64,000 bases of DNA from JAPSGB01 sp963775185 (GTDB lineage Bacteria; Myxococcota_A; Polyangia; Polyangiales; Polyangiaceae), in the NCBI GenBank assembly GCA_963775185.1, contig CAVZIE010000019.1, positions 1 through 64,000 of the forward strand. The letters run 5' to 3'. The notes under the pieces were generated by a model. The model was given only the letters and a program-made list of their open reading frames with translations. It had not been told where the DNA came from and searched no databases. The translations under genes were made by a program, and so were the position numbers. Positions 23,371-31,710 of the stretch are shown one piece after another (positions within the stretch are counted from its first letter, which is position 1; every line of letters starts with the position of its first letter).

Positions 23371-24745
23371 ATGCCGAACCTGCGCACGCCGAGCCCCGTC
23401 GGTCACACCATCGCCGCGCGCTACGAGCTGCTGGAGGTGATCGGGCGCGGCGGGCACGGCGTGGTGTTCCGCGCGCGCGACCGCCTGACCGGCGACGCGG
23501 TCGCCGTGAAGATGCTCACCGACGTCGCGGCGCAGGACCCGATGCTGGTGGAGCGACTCAAGCGCGAGCAGCAGGTGCTGGCGCAGCTCTCGGGCACCAG
23601 CGCGGTGAGCGTCCTCGATCTGTGCGCGAGCCCGAACGGCCGCCTGTGTCTGGTGATGGAGCTGCTGTCCGGCATCGATCTGGAACAGCACCTCGAAGTG
23701 CTCGAAGCGCGTGGCGAGCAGATGGCGCCGCGCGATCTGGTGCTCGTGATCGAGCCGATCGTGGACACGCTGGAGCAGGCGCATCGCGGCGGCATCCTGC
23801 ACCGCGATCTCAAGCCCGCGAACATCTTCCTGATGCAGACCGGCGGGGTCCGCCTGCTCGATTTCGGTCTGGCGCGTATCCGCCAGGCGAGTCCGCTGAC
23901 TGCCGCCGGAACGATCGTGGGCTCGCCGAGCTACATCGCTCCCGAGGTGTGGAGGGGTCGTCCCGACGCTCTCGATCAGCGCGTGGACGTCTACTCGCTG
24001 GGCGTGATCGTGTTCCGCGCGCTGTCCGGGCAGCTGCCGTTCGACGGCGAGTCGCTGCGCGAGAAGTTCATCCAGGCGACGACCGCGCCGCGCCCCAGCC
24101 TGGTGACGCTCCGGCACCGTCTGCCGGTCGCCCTCGACAGCTGGGTCGAGCAGGTGCTCGCCATCGATCGCGACGCGCGCTTCGACTCGGTGCGCGCCGC
24201 CTGGAACGCGCTGGTCGCCGCGCTCGGCGTGGCGACCGCGCCGCGTCCGGTCGTTGCGCCGTCGCGGATCGTCGACGTCGGCGTGGCGCCGGTGGCGGCT
24301 GCGCGCGGCGTGTTCTCCGCACCGGTGCCCGAGAAGTCGCTCGTCAGCGAGTTTCTCGCGCGCAGCGATTTGGCGGTCGAGAGCGCACCGCCGATGGCCA
24401 CAGCGGAGGTCGCGCCGGGGCTGTTCGACTCCGTCCCTGCCTCCGGTGAGCGCTCGCTCGTCAGCGAGTGGCTCGCCGCGAGCGCGCCGGGCGAGGGTGT
24501 CGATATCGACGCGGCGCTCGGCCTGCCGCCTGCGCAGCCGCGTCCCGGGAGAGTGCCCGGTCGTTCGAAGAAGGCCCCCGCGAAGAAGAAGGCCCCCGCG
24601 AAGAAGAAGGCCCCCGCGAAGAAGAAGGCCCCCGCGAAGAAGAAGGCCCCCGCGAAGAAGAAGGCGCCCCGCGAAGAAGAAGGCCCCCGCGAAGAAGAAG
24701 GCCCCCGCGAAGAAGAAGGCCCCCGCGAAGAACGAGCGCGCCTGA
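23371..24745 (+). CDS. Ser/Thr protein kinase with lysine-rich repeat tail; one-base frameshift
   Basis: ATG 23371. Kinase domain ~15-285: LLEVIGRGGHGVVFRARD, AVAVKMLTDV, GGILHRDLKPANIFLMQTGG, LLDFGLARI (DFG intact), GSPSYIAPEVWRG. Residues ~290-400 are a variable segment with SLVSEFLARS and SLVSEWLAAS. The tail is APAKKK repeats encoded by nine 18-bp units, like a histone H1-type tail. The sixth unit carries one extra base (24664-24672). As written the frame becomes acidic and runs into the convergent gene; in the restored frame it ends NERA at 24745. No transmembrane segment is seen. Confidence 0.85.
24569..24736 (+). repeat. 18-bp tandem repeat encoding APAKKK
   Basis: Nine units of GCCCCCGCGAAGAAGAAG. 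One unit reads GCGCCCCGCG (19 bp), which breaks the frame. Array length probably varies by slippage. Confidence 0.85.
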
Positions 24746-24746
24746 G

Positions 24747-25202
24747 CTACTGCTTCGGCGCGCCGGAGCACAGCCACTCGCAGCCGCAGACCTCCAGGCG
24801 GTGGTGCGCGTCGGTGCACGCGTCCTGGAACGCCGCGCTCGTGTCCGGCGGCGTGCAGTCGGTCTGCGCCGGCGCGCACGCCTTCGCGTGACCGGCCGCG
24901 TCGTAGTGCAGATCCGCCTTGGCCGCGTTGCCCGAGCAGAGCTGGGAGCAACCGCACTGGCGGAGCTGGAAGCCGGAGAGCTTGCACTGGTCGAGGAAGC
25001 GTCGCTCGGGCGGCGCCGGCTTGCAGTCGCTACGTGGCGGCTGGCACGTCGTCGCGGCGCCGCTCGCGTCGTAGACGGTCGCGCCGGCGAGCGCGTCGCC
25101 GGGTTCGGGCGGTGCGGGCGCGACGGGCGGCGGCGCCTTCGCGGCTCCGCCGCCGCAAGCCGTCAGCAGCGCGAGCGCCGCGATCCAGCCGCCCGATCTC
25201 AT
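24747..25202 (-). CDS. Lipoprotein with two Cys-rich modules
   Basis: MRSGGWIAALALLTACGGG is a lipoprotein signal, 151 residues in total. After a Pro-rich spacer come two copies of one ~50-residue module: YDASGAATTCQPPRSDCKP with LRQCGCSQLCSG, and YDAAGHAKACAPAQTDCTP with LEVCGCEWLCSG. Each has six cysteines in the same spacing, a duplicated small disulfide fold. I know no named family. It converges on the kinase with one base between the stops. Confidence 0.75.
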   Translation of the reverse strand: MRSGGWIAALALLTACGGGAAKAPPPVAPAPPEPGDALAGATVYDASGAATTCQPPRSDCKPAPPERRFLDQCKLSGFQLRQCGCSQLCSGNAAKADLHYDAAGHAKACAPAQTDCTPPDTSAAFQDACTDAHHRLEVCGCEWLCSGAPKQ

Positions 25203-25216
25203 GCCGCCAGGCTACA

Positions 25217-25239
25217 GGATGCCGGTCCGGCGCAAAACC
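25217..25239 (+). repeat. Dispersed palindromic element, copy 11
   Basis: AGGATGCCGGTCCGGCGC followed by AAAACC, with the right palindrome lost. It sits between divergent genes. Confidence 0.7.
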
Positions 25240-25253
25240 GCTACTGTTGCGCC

Positions 25254-25844
25254 GTGCTGATCGCCGCCCAGCATCTGGTCGACCGCTTGCGCCAGCCGCG
25301 CCGGCGCGCCGACGACCTGCGCGACGTGCGCCGCCGCCTGGCGGTGCTGCCCGGCGCGGACGAGGCGGGCGCGGAGCAGCTCGCCTTGGCGCTCGAGCTG
25401 CGGTCGCTGCGCGAGCGCTTGATCGTCGCGCTCGGCGCCGTCGACGCGTGCTCGAGCTGCGCCGCTGGCCACCCGCTGCCGTTCGGGCGCTGGGCGGGCG
25501 GACACTGCTGCGGCGGGCGGACCGCGACGCTCTTCACGGACGACGAGCTGGCGGCGCTGAAGCTTGCCGGCACGACGCCCGCGCGTCTGCGCGCACCGGA
25601 GGCGGACGTCGCCGGCTGCGCGTTTCGTGGGCCCACCGGCTGCTCGCTCGGCCCGCGCGATCGTCCGAACCTGTGTACGCGCTACCTGTGTCGCGACCTG
25701 GAGCGGGAGATCAAGCAGCGCGGCGACCTCGCGCCGATCGCCGGATTGCAGGAACAGATCCGCGTGCGCTTCGAGCGCTTTGTCGCGCTTCGCGAAGAAG
25801 CGGCGATCGACGCGTTGTTTCAGCCCAGCGACGCGCCGCGGTAG
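25254..25844 (+). CDS. Cys-rich cytosolic protein, possible metal-binding (YkgJ-like pattern)
   Basis: GTG 25254, 196 residues, no signal peptide. Cysteines occur as DACSSCAAGH, GHCCGGRTATLF, GCAFRGPTGCSLGPRDRPNL and LCTRYLCRDLE. Paired cysteines with a following RPxxC-type segment resemble YkgJ-like zinc or Fe-S proteins, but the spacing is not a clear match. The flanks are helical (LALALELRSLRERLIVAL; IRVRFERFVALREEAAID). It overlaps the convergent DTW gene by 25 bases. Confidence 0.6.
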   Translation: MLIAAQHLVDRLRQPRRRADDLRDVRRRLAVLPGADEAGAEQLALALELRSLRERLIVALGAVDACSSCAAGHPLPFGRWAGGHCCGGRTATLFTDDELAALKLAGTTPARLRAPEADVAGCAFRGPTGCSLGPRDRPNLCTRYLCRDLEREIKQRGDLAPIAGLQEQIRVRFERFVALREEAAIDALFQPSDAPR

Positions 25845-27008
25845 CGGCACGCGGCGCCGGCCGGCGTCGGCCGCGCGGGTCCATCTTGCAGGTACCTGAC
25901 GACGGCCAGGGCGTTGCCCAGACGCGTGCGCGCCCGCCCGTCGACCGACGTCGGCACGGGCGTCAAGCCTTCGCGCGCCACGACCTCGTCGAGCGCGCCG
26001 CAGCCGTGGCGGGCGAGCCCGCAGTACACGCCCTTGAGCAGGAGCGTGCTGCCGGCGACGAGCCCCGCCGCCTCCAGCAACGTCAGGGTGCTCTGGTTCC
26101 ACGCCGCCACCACGTCGCCGGGTCGAGCGAAGCGCGCCCACTCGGCGCGAAGCTGTGGCACCGACAGGCCGTGCTCGAGGCGCGCCGCGTCGATGCCCAT
26201 CATCGCGAGCTGGTGCGGGTCCAGCGGGCTGGAGGGGCGGACCATCGCTTCGAACGACGTGCCGTCGTGAGCGCGGACCGCGACCCACTGCACGACGTCG
26301 CGGCGGTGCGCGCCGCGGGTGTTCGTCCCGCCCGACTCGCCGTACGCGACGATCAGACGCTCGCGCGCTTCCAGCAGCGCGCGCGGTATGGCGCGTGCCG
26401 CGCGGCGTCGCTCCACGACGCGGCGCTGTCCGGGCTTGGCGATCACGAAACGCAGCTGGTCGTCGATCATCGAGTCGAACGCCGCGAGCAGCCCGTCGAG
26501 CCCCGCCGTGTCCGGCTCCAGCGCCGCGAGCGCGGCTACGATCGCTTCGATCGTCGAGACGTAGCGCGCGTCCGGCTCGCGCCGGATCCGGTAGCGGCTC
26601 GGTGCGGACGGCGTGAAGCGATAGCGGGGCAGGGCGTGGAGCCACGCGCAGATCGCGGTACATGGTGCGCGCGTGGTGCCAGGTGCCGTCGAGCACGACC
26701 AGCGCCGGCGGCCGCGCGCTGGCGGGCAGCGTCGCCAGATCGACGGCGTCCGGCGCCGGGTAGAGCAGGCCGGTGCCGGGCGGAAGCCGGAACGGCGAAC
26801 CGGTCGCCGGCCGCGCCGCCCAGGCAACCGCATGCTCCACGTTCGCGAGCCCGAGCGTCGCCAGCCGCGCCGTTCCGATGGGATGGAAGCGCTCGCGCGG
26901 GTGCTGGACAATGAGTACCCGGGTGCGGTTCTCGACGCGGAGAACTCTCGCGCACACGCACAGTTGCGTGGGCTTGAAGCAGACGTAGCAGCGCTCCCGG
27001 CCGGACAT
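25820..27008 (-). CDS. DTW-domain protein (TapT-like tRNA-uridine aminocarboxypropyltransferase) with C-terminal extension; one-base frameshift
   Basis: MSGRERCYVCFKPTQLCVCA carries the CxxC/CxC zinc site of DTW proteins. RVLIVQHPRERFHPIGTARL and LVVLDGTWHHARTMYRDL contain the DTW-type motif (here DGTW). The frame slips near 26645-26655; WLHALPRYRFTPSAPSRYRI follows one frame over and is the expected continuation. Family members put aminocarboxypropyl groups on tRNA uridine using SAM. A further ~170 residues (SGGTNTRGAHRRDVVQWVAV, VVAAWNQSTLTLLEAAGL) form an extra domain I do not recognise. Restored length is about 395 residues. Confidence 0.75.
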
Positions 27009-27078
27009 GAGCCCTCGGAGCGTAGCCCCCGCCTGTTCCAGTTGCTACGGAAAGGCCGCCAATGTATGACGTTGCGTC

Positions 27079-27549
27079 ATGCCGCATGCGTTGCCGAAGA
27101 CGGTTGCCGAGGCCATGACCCGCAAGGTCGTGACCATCGGCGAGAACGACACGCTCGAAGCCGCCGAGCAGGGGATGAAACGTTTCCACTTCCGGCACCT
27201 GCCGGTGGTCGAAGACGGCAAGCTCGTCGGCATCGTCAGCCACCGCGACTTGCTCCACGCCGCGTCGAGCTTCCTGTCGTCGGAAGAAGAAGCGCGCAAC
27301 AAAGTCATCCACAAGCAGCCGGCCAAGGCGGTCATGCACACGGATGTCGTGACCGTCGGGCCGTCGGACACGCTCTACGAAGCCGCCAAGCTGATGTGGG
27401 AAGGCAAGCTCGGCTGTTTGCCCGTCCTGGACGACGACGAAAAGCTCGTCGGGATCCTGACGGAAGCGGACTTCGTCCGGTTCACGATGCGCGCGCTCGC
27501 GGAAGGCAGCAGCGACAGGCCGCCGCCGCCGAGCAGCATCGGGCACTGA
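27079..27549 (+). CDS. Two-CBS-domain protein
   Basis: 156 residues. CBS 1: EAMTRKVVTIGENDTLEAAE, then LPVVEDGKLVGIVSHRDLLH. CBS 2: AVMHTDVVTVGPSDTLYEAA, then LPVLDDDEKLVGILTEADFV. Tandem CBS pairs form a Bateman module binding adenine nucleotides. There is no attached enzyme, so it is a stand-alone sensor or regulator. It converges with the glutaredoxin-like gene, one base between stops. Confidence 0.9.
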   Translation: MPHALPKTVAEAMTRKVVTIGENDTLEAAEQGMKRFHFRHLPVVEDGKLVGIVSHRDLLHAASSFLSSEEEARNKVIHKQPAKAVMHTDVVTVGPSDTLYEAAKLMWEGKLGCLPVLDDDEKLVGILTEADFVRFTMRALAEGSSDRPPPPSSIGH

Positions 27550-27550
27550 G

Positions 27551-27916
27551 CTAAGCGAGCAGCTTTTCGAGCTCGCCGCTGTCGATCAGCTGCTCCAGCT
27601 CGGTGGCGCCGCCGACGAGCGTGCCCTTCACGAACACCATGGGGAAGGTGGGCCAACCGGTCCACATCTTCAGCACGTTGCGGCGTCGCCACGGGCCCAG
27701 GTAGCTGCCGTACTCGAGGTATTCGAAGGCGATGCCCTTTTGCGCGAGCAGCTTTCGCGCCTTTTTCGGGTACGGGTTCTGCGACATGCCCACGACGACC
27801 ACCGGGTGCGTCTTCACGGCCGTCTCGACCTCTTCCACCAGGTCGGCTTGGTTCGAGGCGATCTTGTCGCGGATCGCCGGGTGGATGCGCGCGTCTTCGA
27901 GAATCGGTCTGGTCAT
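27551..27916 (-). CDS. Glutaredoxin-fold protein lacking active-site cysteines
   Basis: 121 residues. The C-terminal part is glutaredoxin-like: VVVVGMSQNPYPKKARKLLA, GIAFEYLEYG, TGWPTFPMVFVKGTLVGG with the cis-Pro loop, then ELEQLIDSGELEKLL. At the position of CPYC or CGFS it reads NPYP, and there is no cysteine in the whole protein. It cannot do thiol-disulfide exchange or bind a cluster by the usual Cys. It may bind glutathione or serve as a scaffold. The gene lies immediately upstream (4-base gap) of the beta-helix lipoprotein stop. Confidence 0.8.
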   Translation of the reverse strand: MTRPILEDARIHPAIRDKIASNQADLVEEVETAVKTHPVVVVGMSQNPYPKKARKLLAQKGIAFEYLEYGSYLGPWRRRNVLKMWTGWPTFPMVFVKGTLVGGATELEQLIDSGELEKLLA

Positions 27917-27919
27917 GGC

Positions 27920-29425
27920 TTAGTCCGCTTCGTACGCGCCGATGCTCGGCGGCGTCGCGTAGCACTTGCCGTCGAAGTCGCCGGAGACCTCCGGTACGGC
28001 GGTCCCCGCGCCCGCTGCCGGGCTCGTCGCGTCGATGGTGTAGGTCCCGCCCGCCGGATCGGCAAGCCCCGGATCTTCGCCGTACACGCCGCCGCTCTCC
28101 TTCACGGGCAGGTCCGTCGGCTCGGACTGGCTGGCGTCGTCGTGCGCGTACCACAGGTTGTTCTTGAAGGTGAACGTCGCGGGTTCGGTGTTGCCGCCCA
28201 CGTTGTTCCACGTCGACAGCTGGCTGCGGTCGAAATAGAAGATGTTGTTTTCCACCCGGCCCTTGCCGGCCGCCAGGAACGTGTAGGTCGCGTCGGTGGT
28301 TGTCTCTTGCAGAATCCGCAACAGCCACGAGCCAGGATCGACCACGGTGTTGTTCGCGGCCAGGCACTCCGTGCAGCCGACGAACGCGATCGACGCCACG
28401 CCGCCGCTGATCACGTTGGCGATCGCGCGGATGTTCTTGGCCTCGAAATTCGGCGACGCCGCGTCGAGCGGTGGGCGGAAGTACTGCGGGTCGGTCGAAC
28501 CGCCGAGGTTCAACGCGCGCTCGCCGCCTTCCATGATGATGTTCCAGCGGATCTCGATGTCCTCGCTGCCGCCCTTGGTCTGGACCGCGTTGCCGCTCAT
28601 CTGCGTGAACACCGAGCGCGCGATCAGCCCGTGGTGGCAACCGACGTGGTCGATGCCGCTGGCGTCGAGGCCGCCGAAGCCGCAGCGGGCGAATGACGAG
28701 TCGAGCACGAGATAGTCGTTCACGCCGGAGAGCTTCAGGCAGTCCTGGTTGCCGGCGTTGCCGATGTCGTGGATGTCCACGTGCTGGAACAGGACGTGCG
28801 CGGTCGCGTCGGCGTTGGCGTAGTCGCCGCCGTCGTCCATGTTGACGCCGTTGTCCGTCGCGCCTTCCACCGCCAGGTCGTGCAGCACCAGGTAGTGCAC
28901 CTTCGACAGGTGCATGCCCTCCGCGCCGCCTTCGAGCACCGGCGGCGCCTCGCCCGCGGCGCCGCCGATCCAGATCGGCGCGCTGGTCGTGCCCGCGAGG
29001 CCGCTGATCGAGACGTCGCCCGGGTACACGCCGGGATGGATCACGATCGACGTCCCGGCGCTCGCTTGTGCGATGGCGTCGGCGATCGCCGCGAACGGGC
29101 TCGCGGCGGATCCGTCCCCGCCGGCCGGCGCCGCGCCGTCCACGTGCAGCTCCTTCGACGGCGTCAGGCCGTCGGCGAAGGTCGGGATGCCGTCGCAGGT
29201 CACGCCCGCGTCGCTGCCCGCCGCCCCGGCGCTGCCCGCGGCGCCGGCGCTGCCCGACGTTCCGCCGGCGCCGCTCGCGGCCGCGTCGCTGCCCGCCGCG
29301 CCGCCGCTGCCGCCGACGCCGGCGTCGCTACCCGCGGCGCCGCCTGCCGCGTGCCCGCCATTGCCGTCGCTGTTCGAGCTGCACGCGAGAAGCAGCAGCC
29401 CGCCGAGTATCCACGCTCCACGCAT
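27920..29425 (-). CDS. Right-handed beta-helix lipoprotein
   Basis: MRGAWILGGLLLLACSSNS is a lipoprotein signal. A GAAGSDAGVGGSGG linker runs to about residue 75. KELHVDGAAPAGGDGSAASP and FAAIADAIAQASAGTSIVIH start a pectate-lyase-like fold. Helix coils follow (LVLHDLAVEGATDNGVN, LFQHVDIHDIGNAGN, SVFTQMSGNAVQTKGG, ENNIFYFDRSQL). The end is TPPSIGAYEAD, the usual choice-of-anchor ending. 501 residues. It is a paralogue in layout of the protein at 15271, but held by an N-terminal lipid instead of a MYXO-CTERM tail. Confidence 0.85.
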   Translation of the reverse strand: MRGAWILGGLLLLACSSNSDGNGGHAAGGAAGSDAGVGGSGGAAGSDAAASGAGGTSGSAGAAGSAGAAGSDAGVTCDGIPTFADGLTPSKELHVDGAAPAGGDGSAASPFAAIADAIAQASAGTSIVIHPGVYPGDVSISGLAGTTSAPIWIGGAAGEAPPVLEGGAEGMHLSKVHYLVLHDLAVEGATDNGVNMDDGGDYANADATAHVLFQHVDIHDIGNAGNQDCLKLSGVNDYLVLDSSFARCGFGGLDASGIDHVGCHHGLIARSVFTQMSGNAVQTKGGSEDIEIRWNIIMEGGERALNLGGSTDPQYFRPPLDAASPNFEAKNIRAIANVISGGVASIAFVGCTECLAANNTVVDPGSWLLRILQETTTDATYTFLAAGKGRVENNIFYFDRSQLSTWNNVGGNTEPATFTFKNNLWYAHDDASQSEPTDLPVKESGGVYGEDPGLADPAGGTYTIDATSPAAGAGTAVPEVSGDFDGKCYATPPSIGAYEAD

Positions 29426-29448
29426 GGCCCGGACGATACACCCCTTGC

Positions 29449-29742
29449 CTACGCGGATGGAGGGGCATCCGGTTGTCGGTCCGGCGCGAGCCCGCGCGGT
29501 CCGATAACCAGGAGAACGCCGCGGAAACACCAGTACACCGGCACCACGACGAACGTCCCGACGCGCACGAGCAGGAACGTGGCGGCCAGCGCCAGCGCCG
29601 CGATCGAGGCGCCGGCGCTCGGCGACAGCAACGTCTCGATGACGTCTTCGCCGGCGAGCGCGAAGCCCGACGCGGAGATCGAGTACCCAGCGATCAGCGT
29701 GCGCACGTACACCGTGGCCACGAACGCGCTGGGTGCGGACAT
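29449..29742 (-). CDS. Small membrane protein with element-encoded C-terminus
   Basis: ATG 29742 (MSAPSAFVATVYVRTLIAGY) gives 97 residues; the frame is open to 29769. Hydrophobic segments are FVATVYVRTLIAGYSISA, AGASIAALALAATFLLV and GTFVVVPVYWCFRGVLLVI, two or three membrane helices. The C-terminal GLAPDRQPD is encoded by a copy of the dispersed element, so the original end of the gene may have lain before it. Function unknown. The start overlaps the divergent gene at 29741. Confidence 0.5.
   Translation of the reverse strand: MSAPSAFVATVYVRTLIAGYSISASGFALAGEDVIETLLSPSAGASIAALALAATFLLVRVGTFVVVPVYWCFRGVLLVIGPRGLAPDRQPDAPPSA
29471..29497 (+). repeat. Dispersed palindromic element, copy 12 (3' end of an ORF)
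   Basis: GGTTGTCGGTCCGGCGCGAG then CCCGCGC. It encodes the last residues of the small membrane protein. Confidence 0.7.
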
Positions 29743-30607
29743 GCCGATGCGCGCGACGACGACGAACAACTACCCGCCCGACATGATGGCGCTCGGTCTC
29801 GACACGAACCGCGCGCTGACGGGCGTGATGACCTGGTACGAGCGCGACCAGGGCACGAGCGTGGTGTCGCTGTACGGCGTCCACATCACGGCCGGCGTGG
29901 CGGACACGGCGGGCGTCAACCCCGACGTGCAGCAGCTGGTGGTCGGAGGCGCGACGTCGGTGAACGACCTCGTCAACGGCTACAGCGTGCCGGGAACCCA
30001 GCCCGCCTACCAGTCGCGGGACGTGTGCGTGTCGGAGAACGGTCACGCCGCGATTGTGTGGAACGCCTACAACGGACTTGCCACGGCGGCGAACAAGGCG
30101 ACGCTGTACGTGCGTCGCTATGCGGCGGGTAGCTGGGGCTCGAACGAGATCGTGGACGCCGATCCGGCGAAGCAGTGGAACTACTTCGAGTGCGCGACGG
30201 ACGACGCGGGCGCCGTGCTCGTGAGCAGCATGGGCTTCAAGGACTACCGGCTCTTCCACGCCGCGGCGGGCGCGTCCTTCGATGCGCCAATCATCCTGGC
30301 GACCAACGGCGTATCCACGATCTCCCACGTCTCGATGGATTCGACGACGGGCCGCGGCTTCGTCACGTTCAAGGCGACGACGCCGACGTATCCGCGCTTG
30401 AGCGGGCGGTTCTGGGATCCGACCACCCAGCAGCTCTCGCCGGAAGCGCTGATCGAGGATCCGACGCAAAGCTCCTCGGAGCCCGCGATGCCGGTCTTCA
30501 ACGCCGCGGCGAACGTCGACGTCGCGTTCGAGCAAGCGGTCATGCCGGTGCCCACCGGCAGCGACTCCTCGAACGGTGGGCGCGCGTACGTCGAGCGCTG
30601 CCGCTGA
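29741..30607 (+). CDS. Probable 5'-truncated secreted beta-propeller-like protein
   Basis: The open frame from ATG 29741 gives 288 residues. It is beta-rich with recurring units: TGVMTWYERDQGTSVVSLYG, VCVSENGHAAIVWNAYNG, FECATDDAGAVLVSSMGFKD, GRGFVTFKATTPTYPRLSGR. These resemble propeller blades of exported myxobacterial proteins. Yet there is no signal peptide, and the frame begins in mid-domain at a divergent gene's start codon. The 5' part seems to have been lost by rearrangement at about 29740. It may not be expressed. Confidence 0.5.
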   Translation: MPMRATTTNNYPPDMMALGLDTNRALTGVMTWYERDQGTSVVSLYGVHITAGVADTAGVNPDVQQLVVGGATSVNDLVNGYSVPGTQPAYQSRDVCVSENGHAAIVWNAYNGLATAANKATLYVRRYAAGSWGSNEIVDADPAKQWNYFECATDDAGAVLVSSMGFKDYRLFHAAAGASFDAPIILATNGVSTISHVSMDSTTGRGFVTFKATTPTYPRLSGRFWDPTTQQLSPEALIEDPTQSSSEPAMPVFNAAANVDVAFEQAVMPVPTGSDSSNGGRAYVERCR

Positions 30608-30613
30608 TCCGGG

Positions 30614-30630
30614 CGGCTGCCGGTCCGCTA
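30614..30630 (+). repeat. Dispersed palindromic element, copy 13 (partial)
   Basis: GGCTGCCGGTCCGCTA keeps only the left part. It overlaps the 3' end of the LuxC-like gene. Confidence 0.4.
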
Positions 30631-31710
30631 CAGGATTTCGCCGTCCGGATCGGCGCGCAGGTCGATCGGGCCGTCCAGCGGCGGGCGCTGCATCTTGCCG
30701 AGCGACGTCACACGCGCGCGCGGCAAGAGCTCCCGCACGCGCTCCGTGGTCCGCGCCGGACCGGCAACCCCTGCACACACGATCGCGGGCTTCAGCGACA
30801 CCAGCGCGACCGACGGGTCGTCCACCCGCATCACGTGCACGTTGCGCCCGATCGGAGGCACGACGACGGCGTCGCCGCTCACGTCGAGGCCGACGGCGCC
30901 CTTGCCGGCCGGCAACAGCTCGCTCGCGTAGAGCGTGGTGTCGCGCCAGCGCGTCTGCTCGGCGAGCTCGTCCTGGGAGAGCGCGCCGCGCGGCACGTCG
31001 TGCTCGATGCGCGCGAGCTCCTTCACGAGCGCCTCGGCGAAGCTGCGCGTCGCGGCGGCGTCACCGACGACGAAGGCGACGCGCGGGCTCGCGCAGCCGC
31101 GCTGATCGAAGGCGACCACGTCTTCGGCGAGACCACGCGCGGCGATCGCGAGCTTGCGCTCCTGCGGCTCGGCTTCGACCACCGCGACGCCGATGCCCGC
31201 GCCGTGGGCGTGGAGCACGATGCCCGCCGGCAGCTCGCCGCGCAGCGAGTGCAGCGTGACGTCGGAGCCGTACGCCCACACGTGGTCGCCGGGCGACGGC
31301 GCGAGCTCGTCGACCATGCGGAACGCGCCGTGGCTGGCTTCGGCCAGCAGCCGCGCCATCTCCGGCTCACGACGCGACGCGCGCACCTCGACGCGCGCGC
31401 TGGCAGCGAGCGCGAGGGCGATGGCGCGGTGCGCGGCGACGAACACGTTGGACGACAACAGTACGTGCGCGCGCGGCGTCTGCGGGGCGCTCTCGCACAG
31501 CTTGCGGAGCTCGCTCCACGTAGGCTGCGTCTCGAGACAGCGCGAGAGCGCGTACTCGACGCCCTCGGGCGACAGGCCCGTGCTCGTCGGCAAGAGAGAG
31601 CGCGCTTGCTTGCCGAGCGAGTCGGCGGGATCCGCGATGCGGCGCGCTGCCGCCACCAACCGCTCGACGCGCGCGACGCGCGCGCTGGTCGGCTCCGGTG
31701 CGTCAGGCAT
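30628..31710 (-). CDS. LuxC-like acyl-CoA/acyl-enzyme reductase
   Basis: ATG 31710, 360 residues, overlapping the LuxE-like gene's stop by eight bases. RAHVLLSSNVFVAAHRAIAL, VVAFDQRGCASPRVAFVV with the catalytic Cys context, and GRNVHVMRVDDPS are features of the LuxC acyl reductase family (aldehyde-dehydrogenase-like fold). With LuxE it would reduce an activated fatty acid to an aldehyde using NADPH. AGVAGPARTTERV near the end is encoded through a copy of the dispersed element. No luciferase genes (luxAB) are present. Confidence 0.8.
   Translation of the reverse strand: MPDAPEPTSARVARVERLVAAARRIADPADSLGKQARSLLPTSTGLSPEGVEYALSRCLETQPTWSELRKLCESAPQTPRAHVLLSSNVFVAAHRAIALALAASARVEVRASRREPEMARLLAEASHGAFRMVDELAPSPGDHVWAYGSDVTLHSLRGELPAGIVLHAHGAGIGVAVVEAEPQERKLAIAARGLAEDVVAFDQRGCASPRVAFVVGDAAATRSFAEALVKELARIEHDVPRGALSQDELAEQTRWRDTTLYASELLPAGKGAVGLDVSGDAVVVPPIGRNVHVMRVDDPSVALVSLKPAIVCAGVAGPARTTERVRELLPRARVTSLGKMQRPPLDGPIDLRADPDGEIL
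30747..30771 (-). repeat. Dispersed palindromic element, copy 14 (inside a gene)
   Basis: TGGTCCGCGCCGGACCGGCA then ACCCC. It encodes VAGPARTTE in the LuxC-like protein, in a different frame from the copy in the 20742 lipoprotein. Confidence 0.7.
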
